Source: Achromobacter xylosoxidans
GTDB lineage: Bacteria; Pseudomonadota; Gammaproteobacteria; Burkholderiales; Burkholderiaceae_B
Length of the DNA stretch: 64,000 nucleotides
Assembly (NCBI RefSeq): GCF_014490035.1
Contig: NZ_CP061008.1
Coordinates: forward strand, 3,534,001 to 3,598,000
Direction: 5' to 3'
Part shown: positions 27,594 to 35,808 of the stretch, in pieces
Layout: each line of letters begins with the position of its first letter
Position numbering within the stretch: the first letter of the stretch is position 1
The notes under the pieces: model-generated
What the model was told of the DNA's origin: nothing
The model's input: the letters and a program-made list of their open reading frames with translations, nothing else
Databases searched by the model: none
Translations under genes and position numbers: made by a program

Positions 27594-27617
27594 TCCGGGC
27601 GGCTTGCGGCCGGATCA
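27591..27617. terminator. Hairpin between convergent LysR and isochorismatase-fold genes
   Basis: TGATCCGG (27591-27598) pairs with CCGGATCA (27610-27617) around an 11-base loop. The LysR stop codon is part of the left arm. It sits between two convergent stop codons, so it may act in both directions. Confidence 0.45.
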
Positions 27618-27638
27618 GGCCGCCGAGGCGCAAACGCA

Positions 27639-28316
27639 TCAGCGCTGCGAATCCAGCACTTCGTTGTTCTTCACCACTTCCTGCGCCTTGGAGTAGCTTT
27701 CGATCAGCAACTGGTAGGCCGGGAACACCTTGGTATAGACCTCGGCCCACTGGATGGCGTCTTCGCGGTTCCAGGTCTTCTGCAGCTCCGAGGCCACGGC
27801 CGCGGTGTCCATCGGCACCACGCCGGCCTGCACCACGCGCGCCAGCGTGATTTCCTGGGCCATCTTGGTGTACGTGCCGGAGGCGTCGATCACCGCAAAC
27901 ACCTTGTAGCCGTCGGCGACCGCGCTGATGGCGGGGAACGCCATGCACACGCTGGTGATGGTGCCGGCAATGATGAGCGTCTTGCGGCCGGTGGCCTTCA
28001 CGGCGGCAACGAACTCGGGATTATCCCAGGCGTTGATCTCGCCCTTGCGCGCAATGTATTGCGCATGCGGGGCGTTGGCGTGGATCTCCGGAATCAGCGG
28101 ACCGTTCGGGCCTTGCGGCACGGAAGCCGTGGTGATGACGGGCATCTTGGCCAGCGTGGCCATCGACGCCAAGGCGCCAGCGCGGGCGCGCAGTTCCGGC
28201 ATGGGCATGTCGCCCACGGTCTGGAACAGGCCGCTCTGGTGGTCGATCAGCAGCATGACGGCGTCGTCGGCGTCGATGACAGGACGTTGGCCGTTGAAGT
28301 TGGCGGGTGCGGACAT
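27639..28316 (-). CDS. Isochorismatase-family hydrolase (YcaC-like)
   Basis: A 225-residue cysteine hydrolase. The catalytic triad is visible: Asp25 (LLIDHQSG), Lys91 (ARKGEINAW) and Cys124 (TSVCMAFPA), with the preceding cis-peptide region GTIT. TTAGGAGT precedes the ATG. The long C-terminal helix region beyond residue 180 resembles YcaC rather than nicotinamidase. Family members cleave amides or carbamates, but YcaC itself has no assigned substrate. It is divergent from the second LysR gene, which probably controls it. Confidence 0.9.
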   Translation of the reverse strand: MSAPANFNGQRPVIDADDAVMLLIDHQSGLFQTVGDMPMPELRARAGALASMATLAKMPVITTASVPQGPNGPLIPEIHANAPHAQYIARKGEINAWDNPEFVAAVKATGRKTLIIAGTITSVCMAFPAISAVADGYKVFAVIDASGTYTKMAQEITLARVVQAGVVPMDTAAVASELQKTWNREDAIQWAEVYTKVFPAYQLLIESYSKAQEVVKNNEVLDSQR

Positions 28317-28385
28317 GGTGTACTCCTAATTTGGAAGGTCGACGGCTTGTGGCCGAATCAGAAGCCTTATGGCTGCACAAATATT

Positions 28386-28420
28386 AAAAATGGAACAAAA
28401 TTAGCGGAAGACCCATTTTT
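28386..28420. promoter_or_regulatory. AT-rich inverted repeat in a divergent promoter region
   Basis: AAAAATGG (28386-28393) is matched by CCATTTTT (28413-28420) with a 19-base spacer. It is in the only clearly AT-rich patch of this area, between the isochorismatase-fold gene (start 28316) and the LysR gene (start 28460). It is a candidate binding site for that LysR protein and probably also holds both promoters. Confidence 0.45.
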
Positions 28421-28459
28421 TGCTTTCAGCGTTCTATTTTTTGAACCAAAAGGGATGCC

Positions 28460-29365
28460 ATGCAGGATCTCAACGACCTCTTCTATTTCGTGCAGACCGT
28501 CGAGCACCAGGGCTTTGCACCCGCGGGACGCGCGCTCGGCATGCCCAAGTCCCGCCTCAGCCGCAGGCTGGCCCTGCTGGAAGAGCGCCTGGGGGTGCGG
28601 CTCATCCAGCGCTCCACCCGGCACTTCATGGTCACGGACATCGGCCAGACCTACTACGAGCGCTGCAAGGCCATGCTGGCCGAAGCGGAAGCCGCGCAGG
28701 AAGTGATAGACGCGGCCCAGGTCGAACCGCGCGGCGTGGTCAAGCTGACCTGCCCGATCGCCCTGCTGCATACCCATGTGGGCGGCATGCTTGCCGACTT
28801 CATGATCAAGTACCCGCGCGTGGTCATACAGCTGGAAGCCACCAACCGCCGGGTCGATGTGCTGGGTGAAGCCGTGGATGTGGCGATCCGCGTGCGCCCG
28901 CCTCCGCTGGAAGACAGCGAGCTGGTCATGCGCGTGCTGTCGGACCGCGGCCAGAGCCTGGTGGCCAGCCCGGCCCTGACGGCCGAATGCGGCCAACCCA
29001 CGACCCCGGACGACTTGGGCGCATGGCCCAGCCTGGCGCTGGGCTCGCCCAACCAGACCTATCGTCTGGAGCTATACAAGCAGGACGGGCAGCAAGCCAC
29101 GGTTTCGCTGGCCCCCAGGATGATCACCACCGACATGATCGCGCTGCGCAACGCGGCGGTGGCCGGCGTGGGCGTGGTGCAGCTGCCGACCATGATGGTG
29201 CGGGAACAGTTGCAGGCGGGACAGCTGGTCCGGCTGCTGCCGGATTGGGCGCCGCGCCGCGAGCTGATACACGCGGTGTTCCCATCCCGGCGCGGCCTGC
29301 TGTCGTCGGTCAGGGCCTTGGTGGATTATCTGGCGGAGCGCTTCGGGAAGTTGCAGGAGGACTAA
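28460..29365 (+). CDS. LysR family transcriptional regulator 2
   Basis: A 301-residue LysR protein. The HTH is at residues 1-60 (MQDLNDLFYFVQTVEHQGFAPAGRALGMPKSRLSRRLALLE). The ligand domain runs to residue 295 (PRGVVKLTCPIALLHTHVG onwards) and has the style of the large CrgA/DsdC-like LysR subgroup of proteobacteria (VAIRVRPPPLEDSELVMRVL). An AGGG ribosome site precedes the ATG. It is divergent from the isochorismatase-fold hydrolase, the usual arrangement for a LysR and its target. Confidence 0.92.
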   Translation: MQDLNDLFYFVQTVEHQGFAPAGRALGMPKSRLSRRLALLEERLGVRLIQRSTRHFMVTDIGQTYYERCKAMLAEAEAAQEVIDAAQVEPRGVVKLTCPIALLHTHVGGMLADFMIKYPRVVIQLEATNRRVDVLGEAVDVAIRVRPPPLEDSELVMRVLSDRGQSLVASPALTAECGQPTTPDDLGAWPSLALGSPNQTYRLELYKQDGQQATVSLAPRMITTDMIALRNAAVAGVGVVQLPTMMVREQLQAGQLVRLLPDWAPRRELIHAVFPSRRGLLSSVRALVDYLAERFGKLQED

Positions 29366-29500
29366 GCCCCAGCGTTCCGTTTTCAGGACAGCCAGGACGA
29401 AAAATGGCGACTACCGACGCCATTGTCCTTACTTTATCTTGCCGCCTGGTTTCTTTTACCGCTGTCGACGCCCGCATGCGCCGGCTGCAGCCCAGGCAAC

Positions 29501-30892
29501 TTGAACTTCCACCGATTCGCAATCCTTCCGCTGGCCGCGCTGGCATTCGGCGCCGCGCAGGCCGCCGAACCCGCGCTGCCGCCCATCGATCCCTGGCGTT
29601 ATACCGAGGACTACAGCTACCTGGCCGACCCCGCCCAACGCACCGGCGCCTGGGGCGAAGCCGGCAAGTGGATCCGGCTGGGCGACTCCTCCGCGCTGAC
29701 CCTGGGCGCCGAGCTGCGCGCCCGCTATGAACGCTACCGCAACAACGAATTCGGCGACGCGACCGTGCCCGACGAGGGCTACCAGCTCTACCGTTTCCTG
29801 CCCTATGCCGACCTGCGGCTGGGCCGGCAGGTGCGCGCCTTCGGCCAGTTGAACCTGACCCATGCCGAGCGCGACGCCGGCTCCATCGGGCCGCCCGACG
29901 ACACCGGCAGCGATGTGCTGCAGGCTTTCGTCGACATCTCCCTTGCCGGCGATGCCGGAACCTGGACTGCGCGCGCGGGCCGCCAGGTCATGGCCTACGG
30001 CAGCGAACGGCTGATCTCCGCGCGCTACGGCCCCAACGTGTTGCGCTCGTTCGACGGCGGCGCGCTCAGCTGGGCAGGCCAGGGGCTGCGCGTGGACGGC
30101 TTCCTGGTGCGCCCGGTGCGCAACGATCCCGACGATTTCAGCGACCGCGCCGACCCGCAGCGCAGGCTCGGCGGCCTTTACGGCACCTGGTCCGCGCCCG
30201 GCGGCCTGGCCGACACCGGCCTGGATGCCTACCTGCTGTCCTTGTCCAGCGACTCGGCCAGCTACAACCAGGGCAGCGGTCCTGAAACCCGCAATGCGCT
30301 GGGCGCACGCTACTTCGGCAAGCGCGCCTCCTGGCGCTGGGACCTGGAAGCGGTCTACCAATACGGCAGCTTCGCCGGCGCGCCGGCGCGGGCCTGGTCG
30401 CTCGCCAGCGATGTGAGCTACACCTTCCGCGGCGCGCCGCTGCAGCCGCGCCTGGGGCTGAAGGCCAACATCATCAGCGGCGACCGCAATCCCGACGATC
30501 CCAAGCTCCAGACCTTTGCCGTCTTCTTCCCCAAGGGCAAGTACTTCGGCGAAGCGGGCCTGATCGGCCCTTCCAACCTCATCAATCTGCATCCCTCGCT
30601 CACGCTGGACCTGGGCTCCGGCTGGACGCTGGGCACCGCGGCGGTCTTCTATTGGCGTCAGAGCCTGCAGGACGGCGTGTATGGCGTGTCCGGCAATCTG
30701 CTGCGCCCGGCCGGCGCCAGCCGCGCGCGCTACATCGGCACGCAAGCCGACGTGGTGCTGGGCTGGGAAGTGTCGCGCCACCTGAGTTTCGAAGCGGCCT
30801 ACTCGGTGTTCCGGCCTGGAAGCTTCATCCGCGATACGGGCCGCGCCGAAACCGTCCATTTTTTTGGCCTGGAAGCGCTATGGCGCTACTGA
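29501..30892 (+). CDS. Outer-membrane channel, alginate export (AlgE-like) family
   Basis: About 463 residues if the TTG at 29501 is used. That choice gives a compact signal peptide (FHRFAILPLAALAFGAAQAAEP) with AGG six bases upstream; a longer TTG start at 29423 is possible and no ATG is available. The mature chain contains WRYTEDYSYLADPAQRTGAWGEAGKWIRLG, then LGAELRARYERYRNNEFG and alternating beta-strand patterns with GRQVMAYGSERLIS, typical of alginate-export/OprD-like 18-stranded barrels. It ends HFFGLEALWRY with an aromatic C-terminus. In non-alginate producers this family forms diffusion channels for organic solutes. The next gene, an exported amidohydrolase, follows after 26 bases. 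Confidence 0.78.
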   Translation: MNFHRFAILPLAALAFGAAQAAEPALPPIDPWRYTEDYSYLADPAQRTGAWGEAGKWIRLGDSSALTLGAELRARYERYRNNEFGDATVPDEGYQLYRFLPYADLRLGRQVRAFGQLNLTHAERDAGSIGPPDDTGSDVLQAFVDISLAGDAGTWTARAGRQVMAYGSERLISARYGPNVLRSFDGGALSWAGQGLRVDGFLVRPVRNDPDDFSDRADPQRRLGGLYGTWSAPGGLADTGLDAYLLSLSSDSASYNQGSGPETRNALGARYFGKRASWRWDLEAVYQYGSFAGAPARAWSLASDVSYTFRGAPLQPRLGLKANIISGDRNPDDPKLQTFAVFFPKGKYFGEAGLIGPSNLINLHPSLTLDLGSGWTLGTAAVFYWRQSLQDGVYGVSGNLLRPAGASRARYIGTQADVVLGWEVSRHLSFEAAYSVFRPGSFIRDTGRAETVHFFGLEALWRY

Positions 30893-30918
30893 ACATCCTT
30901 GACGACCGGAGACTACAC

Positions 30919-32607
30919 ATGAAAAGAACCACGGCGCTCGTCCTCGCATTGGCAGCCGCGCTGCCCTGCGCCGCCCACAGCCGCGACGCCGACCTGGTGC
31001 TGCGCAACGGCCAGATCATCACCATGGACCCCGCCGCGCCGCGCGCCACGGCACTCGCGATCCAGGGCGAACGCATCGTCGCGGTGGGCGGGGACGGCGA
31101 TGTCGAGCAACACGTCGGACCTGCCACGCGCCAATTGGATCTGCAAGGCCGTACGGTGATACCCGGCCTCATCGACACTCATATCCACGCCATCCGCGGC
31201 GGCCAGACCTATGCGTTCGAAACCTACTGGTATGACGCGCCCAGCCTGGCGGACGCGCTGGGCCGGCTGGCGCGCGACGCCGCGCAACGTCCGCGCGACC
31301 ATTGGGTCGCGGTGGTCGGATCCTGGCATCCGCGGCAATTCCTCGAGCGCCGCGCGCCCACGCGCGCCGACCTGGACCAGGCGGTTCCCGGGCATCCCGC
31401 CTATGTCCAATACCTGTACGACTACGCCCTGCTCAACAGCCGCGGCATCGAAGCCCTGGGCCTGGACGCCCCGCAGCCGCCGGAACTGCACGGCATCACG
31501 GTCGAGCGCGACGCGCAAGGCCGCGCCACCGGCAGGCTGCTGGGCGGCATCGGCCCGTTCAACGCGCTGTTCGCCCGCCTCAGCCATACCGCCGACCGTC
31601 CCGCCGGACTGCAAGCCTTTCTGCGCGCCATGAACGCGCGCGGGTTGACCGGCTTCATCGATCCGTCGGCCGGCGCCGCTGAAGCCTACGAGCCGCTCTA
31701 CGCGCTGCGCGACCGCGGCGAACTCACCGTGCGTGCGGGCTACCGGATCTCGGCCCTGCGCGCAGGCGGCGAGGCGCAATGGTTCCGCGACATCATGGCC
31801 TTCCGCCCGCCGCGCCATGACGACGGCAAGCTCGCGTTCCTGGGATTGGGCGAAAACCTGGTGTCCGCCATGAACGACGGCGTGCGCATGGGACCGGGAT
31901 TCAAGCCGCCGGCCGAAGCGCGCCAGGAACTCGCCCGCATCGCCCGCTACGCGGCCGAACGCCGCATCCCGCTGGAGATCCACGCCTACACCGACGATGC
32001 CGCCAGCGCGATTCTCGATGTGTTCGAGGAAGTCGGCCGCGACCACGACCTGCGTCCGCTGCGCTGGTCGATCGCGCACCTGAACACCGGCTCGCGCCGC
32101 ACGCTGGAACGCATGTCGCGCCTGGGGCTGGCCTACACGGTGCAGATGGGTCCGTACTTCGAGGGCGAGGCGATACGCGCGGCCAATCCCAAGGGAACGG
32201 AGCAGGATTCGCCGCCAGTGCGCACGGCGCTGGACCTGGGTCTGCCGGTCGCGGGCGGCACCGATTCCACCCGCATCGGCGTGGCCGGGGTCTGGCAGGC
32301 GGTGGAGTACCACGTGCAGGGGCGCGCCATCGGCGCCACGGTGCTGCGCGAGCCCGGCGCCTTGCTCACGCGGGAGGAAGCGCTGGCGCTCTACACCCGC
32401 CAGGCCGCCTGGCTGGCGTTCGACGAAGACGACCGCGGTCAACTGAACGCCGGCAAGCTGGCCGACCTGGCAGTGCTGGACCAGCCGTACCTGACGATGC
32501 CGGCGGACCAGATCCACGCCATCAATTCGGTGCTCACGCTGCTGGGCGGCAAGCCGGTGCATGACGCCGGGGTGTTGCCGGCGCCGCCGGCCAAGGCGGT
32601 CCGATAA
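30919..32607 (+). CDS. Exported amidohydrolase (YtcJ-like, amidohydrolase 3 family)
   Basis: About 562 residues from the ATG at 30919, with GGAG eight bases upstream. A signal peptide (MKRTTALVLALAAALPCAAHSRD) targets it to the periplasm. The amidohydrolase barrel begins DADLVLRNGQIITMDP. Metal sites are HIH in LIDTHIHAIRGG, His in LEIHAYTDDA, and Asp in GGTDSTRIG near the end of the barrel. The C-terminus has YTRQAAWLAFDEDDRGQLNAGKLADLAVLD, typical of YtcJ-type N-substituted formamide deformylase relatives. The substrate is unknown. It is probably co-transcribed with the outer-membrane channel, suggesting that the channel supplies or exports its substrate or product. Confidence 0.88.
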   Translation: MKRTTALVLALAAALPCAAHSRDADLVLRNGQIITMDPAAPRATALAIQGERIVAVGGDGDVEQHVGPATRQLDLQGRTVIPGLIDTHIHAIRGGQTYAFETYWYDAPSLADALGRLARDAAQRPRDHWVAVVGSWHPRQFLERRAPTRADLDQAVPGHPAYVQYLYDYALLNSRGIEALGLDAPQPPELHGITVERDAQGRATGRLLGGIGPFNALFARLSHTADRPAGLQAFLRAMNARGLTGFIDPSAGAAEAYEPLYALRDRGELTVRAGYRISALRAGGEAQWFRDIMAFRPPRHDDGKLAFLGLGENLVSAMNDGVRMGPGFKPPAEARQELARIARYAAERRIPLEIHAYTDDAASAILDVFEEVGRDHDLRPLRWSIAHLNTGSRRTLERMSRLGLAYTVQMGPYFEGEAIRAANPKGTEQDSPPVRTALDLGLPVAGGTDSTRIGVAGVWQAVEYHVQGRAIGATVLREPGALLTREEALALYTRQAAWLAFDEDDRGQLNAGKLADLAVLDQPYLTMPADQIHAINSVLTLLGGKPVHDAGVLPAPPAKAVR

Positions 32608-32676
32608 AGAACCTCGTTGGCGCGCGAACTGGTGGCGCAGCAGCGCTGGCCCCACGCCAGACTGGACTGCTGAACC

Positions 32677-32700
32677 TGCCGCCGCAGGTGGCGGCATTTT
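32677..32700 (+). terminator. Rho-independent terminator after the amidohydrolase gene
   Basis: TGCCGCC (32677-32683) and GGCGGCA (32690-32696) form a 7-bp stem with a 6-base loop, followed by TTTTG. It is 69 bases past the stop codon. Confidence 0.75.
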
Positions 32701-32860
32701 GTCATCGTCTTGAGTTCCGAACGCAGGACGCAGCGTACGGTCGCCGCCACTTCCAAAAGACCCTGCGATCGGGCAGGCATGACCCGCCGCCGCCGGCCTC
32801 TCGGCATACACTGCTACGCGCCATGCCAGTCCCGGACCCCGCCATGCCGACGCTCAATCC

Positions 32861-34333
32861 ATGATGTACCTACTGTGGTCGTTACCCGCCCTGGCCGTCA
32901 TCGGCGCCATCGCCAGCGGACGCCTGACCACCACCGCCGCCGCCGTGCTGGGCCTGCTGGCTGCCGTGCCCATCGCCCTGTATGCGGCGCCAGCATCCTT
33001 CGGCGCCGGGCAGCTCGGGCTGGCGCTGGAACGCGGCCTCTGGATAGGTTGGATCATCACGCCGTACATTCTGGGCGGGCTGCTGTTCTGGAACATGGCG
33101 GCGCAAGGACGCGCGCCGCACGCGGCGGCGGACGGCGCCAAAGCCGCATTGGCCCATCCCCTGGCGCGCCGCCGGCTGCTGTTCTTTGCCTGTTTCCTGG
33201 TCGGCCCTTTCGCCGAATCGGCCACCGGCTTCGGCGTGGGCATGCTGGGTACGGTGCTGCTGATCCGGCCTTTGGATTTGAAGCCACGCGAAACCATGGT
33301 GTTCGCGCTGCTGAGCCAGACCCTGATCCCCTGGGGCGCCATGGGCAGCGGCACGCTGCTGGCTTCGGCCTACGCGCGCGTCCCGGCGTCGCAGCTGGCG
33401 CTGTACGGCATGGTGCCGGTCGCCTTGTTGACGGTATTGTGGATGCTGCTGTATTGGCGCACCGCCAGGCGCGCGGGCTTGCGGGCCGAACCCGCGGAGC
33501 ATGTGCGCGAAGCCGTCTGGATGATCGCGAGCCTGGGTGCCCTGAGCGCCGCGACGGCGCTGCTGGGACCGGAAACCGCGCTGCTGTCGGCCTACGGCCC
33601 GCTCATCGTGCTGCGCTTCCTGCTGGACCGCCGGCCGGACCGGCCCCGGATGATGGCGGCGGCGCGCAAGGCGCTGCCCTATATCCTGATGATTGCGTGG
33701 CTGGTGGCCACGCGCTTGCTGCCAGGACTGAACGGCGGCCTGGCCGGACTGGCTGCGTTCAAGCCATTTCCGGACCTGCCCGGTTGGATGCCGCTGCTGC
33801 ATGCCGGCAGCTGGCTGATCGCGGGCGCCGTGCTCATGGCCGCCTTCTGCCGCCAGCGCGGCCTGCTCGCGGCACAGGCGCGCGCGGCCTGGACCACGGG
33901 ACGGCACGCGGTTTACTCCGTGTTCCTGTTCGCCATGATGGCCGAAGTCCTGGCCGGCGCCGGCATCTCGCAAGCGTATGCCGACGGCCTGTTCGCCGGC
34001 CTGCAGGACTGGACCCTATTGATCACGCCGCTGCTGGCCGGCGTGTTCGGCATCCTGGCCAACAGCGGCAATGCGCCCAACAGCCTGTTCATGCCCGCGC
34101 AGCTGTCGCTGGCCTTGAATGCGGGCCTGAGCGTGCCGGCCGCGGCAGCGCTGCTGCATGTGTCGGGCACGTCGATGGGAATTTTTTCACCCGTGCGGAT
34201 GTCGATCGCGGCCGGCCTGGCGCATGGGCGCGGCGAAGAGCGCGGCGTGTATGTGCAGTTGCTGCCTTATGCGCTGGCGGCGTTCGGACTGCTGCTGTGC
34301 CTGGCGGTACTGGTGGTGCTGACCGGAGCCTGA
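32861..34333 (+). CDS. LctP-like (L-lactate permease family) transporter
   Basis: A 490-residue polytopic membrane protein with about 12-14 hydrophobic segments. The segment GPFAESATGFGVGMLGTVLLIRP, then LLSQTLIPWGAMGSGT, resembles the conserved E-x-x-x-GFG substrate region of lactate/glycolate permeases. A second internal repeat shows ILANSGNAPNSLFM and VSGTSMGIFSPVRMSI. It is somewhat shorter than LldP (about 550). It probably imports a small hydroxy- or carboxylic acid. No obvious ribosome site precedes the tandem ATGATG. It is convergent with the EAL gene. Confidence 0.68.
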   Translation: MMYLLWSLPALAVIGAIASGRLTTTAAAVLGLLAAVPIALYAAPASFGAGQLGLALERGLWIGWIITPYILGGLLFWNMAAQGRAPHAAADGAKAALAHPLARRRLLFFACFLVGPFAESATGFGVGMLGTVLLIRPLDLKPRETMVFALLSQTLIPWGAMGSGTLLASAYARVPASQLALYGMVPVALLTVLWMLLYWRTARRAGLRAEPAEHVREAVWMIASLGALSAATALLGPETALLSAYGPLIVLRFLLDRRPDRPRMMAAARKALPYILMIAWLVATRLLPGLNGGLAGLAAFKPFPDLPGWMPLLHAGSWLIAGAVLMAAFCRQRGLLAAQARAAWTTGRHAVYSVFLFAMMAEVLAGAGISQAYADGLFAGLQDWTLLITPLLAGVFGILANSGNAPNSLFMPAQLSLALNAGLSVPAAAALLHVSGTSMGIFSPVRMSIAAGLAHGRGEERGVYVQLLPYALAAFGLLLCLAVLVVLTGA

Positions 34334-34376
34334 TCGCGATCCGCGACTCGCCCGCGATGTGCGGTGCGCGCCGGCT

Positions 34377-35615
34377 TCAGGCGCGTGCGTACATCCGCAG
34401 GATTCCATGTCCGATCACGCCCTGGCTGAGCGCGTACTGGCTGAATGCGCCCAGCGGCATCGGCCTGCCATGGAAATACCCTTGCGTGACCTGCGCCCCC
34501 AATGCGCACACCATGTCGTATTCCTCCTGGGTTTCGATGCCTTCGGCCACCACCGTCATGTCCAGCGACCGCGCCATCTCCACGGTGCAGGCCAGGACGT
34601 CCTGGGCGTGTCGATGGCGACTCGCACGGGAGATCAGGTCGCGATCTATCTTCAGTTCGTCGAAAGGCGCGCACAGCAGCCGGTCGAGCGAGGAATCGCC
34701 GGTGCCGAAGTCGTCGATCGCGCAGCTGAAGCCGCGCAGGCGCAGTTGCGTGACGGCCCCAGCCAACGCCCCATTGGAGCGGGCGCCCCCGTCCTCGGTG
34801 ATCTCGATGACGATGCGGCTCGGATCCACGCCGGCGAACTCGGCGCGGTCGGCCACGTCCTGCGCCCAGCAGATGGACCTTGCAACGGTCGCCGGCACGT
34901 TGATGCTGATGACGCAATCGGGCCGGTTGCCGAGTTCGCGCAGCGCCTCGAAGGCGCGCGCCAGCATGTGGTCGGTCAGCGATCCGAGCAAGCCGGCTGA
35001 CTCGAAAGCCGGCAGGAACGCGGCCGGAGGAATCATCGTGCCGTCGTCGGCGACCCAGCGGGCCAGCATTTCGGCGCCGCGCAGCTCGCCCGTCGAGACG
35101 CAATGCTGCGGCTGGAAGTATGCGGTGATCTCGCGCTGCGCCAGGGCGCGGCGCAGGCGTTCGGCGTCCAGGCCGGCCAGCGCCACGCTGCTGCTCTGCG
35201 CCGCGGCGCGCAGCGTCGCCGCGCCATCGGCCAGCGCCGTCCGGGCCAGGGATTCGATCATTGCAATCAGGCAGGCCGCTTCCAGCGGCTTGCCCAACGC
35301 GGCAATGATGGGCAGGCCGCGATTCCTGGCGTAGGCCGCCGCGGCCTGCAGGATCCGGGACGGATGGCTGCTGGCGATCGCGATGCCGCCGCAGCCGCCG
35401 GCCTCGGCCAGCGCGTCGATCATCTGCAGCCCGGTGCGGTCCGTCATGTCGAGGTCGACGATGACCAGATCCCACTGCCGCTGCTGGATCGCCGCCACGG
35501 CCGACGCGCCGTCGTGCGCCACCGCCACCTCGGGCACGCCGATCTTGCCCAGCATCCGCGTCAGCGCGGAGCGTTGGAGTTCGTCTTGATCGACAACCAG
35601 GGCGGATTTGAGCAT
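34377..35615 (-). CDS. Receiver-EAL response regulator, c-di-GMP phosphodiesterase (RocR-like)
   Basis: About 412 residues from [12 protein letters not shown]. The ATG at 35615 has AGGA at good distance, while in-frame upstream ATGs lack one. Receiver residues are 1-125, with D9/D11, phospho-acceptor D54 (VIVDLDM) and K109 (LGKP). The EAL domain is at about 155-405. The motif itself reads E182-M-L. The other catalytic residues are kept: N239 (INVPA), E271 (EITED), D301-D302 (IDDFGTG), K322 (LKID), E358 (AEGIET) and Q378. Active c-di-GMP hydrolysis is therefore likely. The domain order and the neighbouring hybrid kinase and LuxR regulators match RocR of the Pseudomonas Roc/Sad system. It is divergent from the first kinase gene. 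Confidence 0.9.
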   Translation of the reverse strand: MLKSALVVDQDELQRSALTRMLGKIGVPEVAVAHDGASAVAAIQQRQWDLVIVDLDMTDRTGLQMIDALAEAGGCGGIAIASSHPSRILQAAAAYARNRGLPIIAALGKPLEAACLIAMIESLARTALADGAATLRAAAQSSSVALAGLDAERLRRALAQREITAYFQPQHCVSTGELRGAEMLARWVADDGTMIPPAAFLPAFESAGLLGSLTDHMLARAFEALRELGNRPDCVISINVPATVARSICWAQDVADRAEFAGVDPSRIVIEITEDGGARSNGALAGAVTQLRLRGFSCAIDDFGTGDSSLDRLLCAPFDELKIDRDLISRASRHRHAQDVLACTVEMARSLDMTVVAEGIETQEEYDMVCALGAQVTQGYFHGRPMPLGAFSQYALSQGVIGHGILRMYARA

Positions 35616-35722
35616 GATGTTCCTCATGAACGGCGGGCCCATGACGCTGCGGCAAGGCGCCTGCAGGCGGGAGGCCAGGCAGCGAACTGCCGACGAATTC
35701 ATTGTTCCACCCGCGGCCGGGA

Positions 35723-35751
35723 ACGGAAATCAGCCGAGTCCTATTTTCCGT
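35723..35751. promoter_or_regulatory. Kinase-1 upstream region: inverted repeat and AGTCCTA motif
   Basis: ACGGAAA (35723-35729) pairs with TTTCCGT (35745-35751), and AGTCCTA (35737-35743) lies between the arms. The site is 58 bases upstream of the kinase start and about 110 bases upstream of the divergent receiver-EAL gene. The same heptamer recurs ahead of response regulator 1 and kinase 2, with a close variant before regulator 2. Confidence 0.5.
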
Positions 35752-35808
35752 TTTTGGCCTGATTGGCTCTATCATGGCGTCACCCATCCCGGCGGAGCCG
35801 AACCCAGC

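Noticed and set aside
30913..32811. 632-codon minus-strand open frame opposite the amidohydrolase gene
   Set aside because: It has no recognisable domain and crosses the terminator; the plus strand has a signal peptide and metal motifs.
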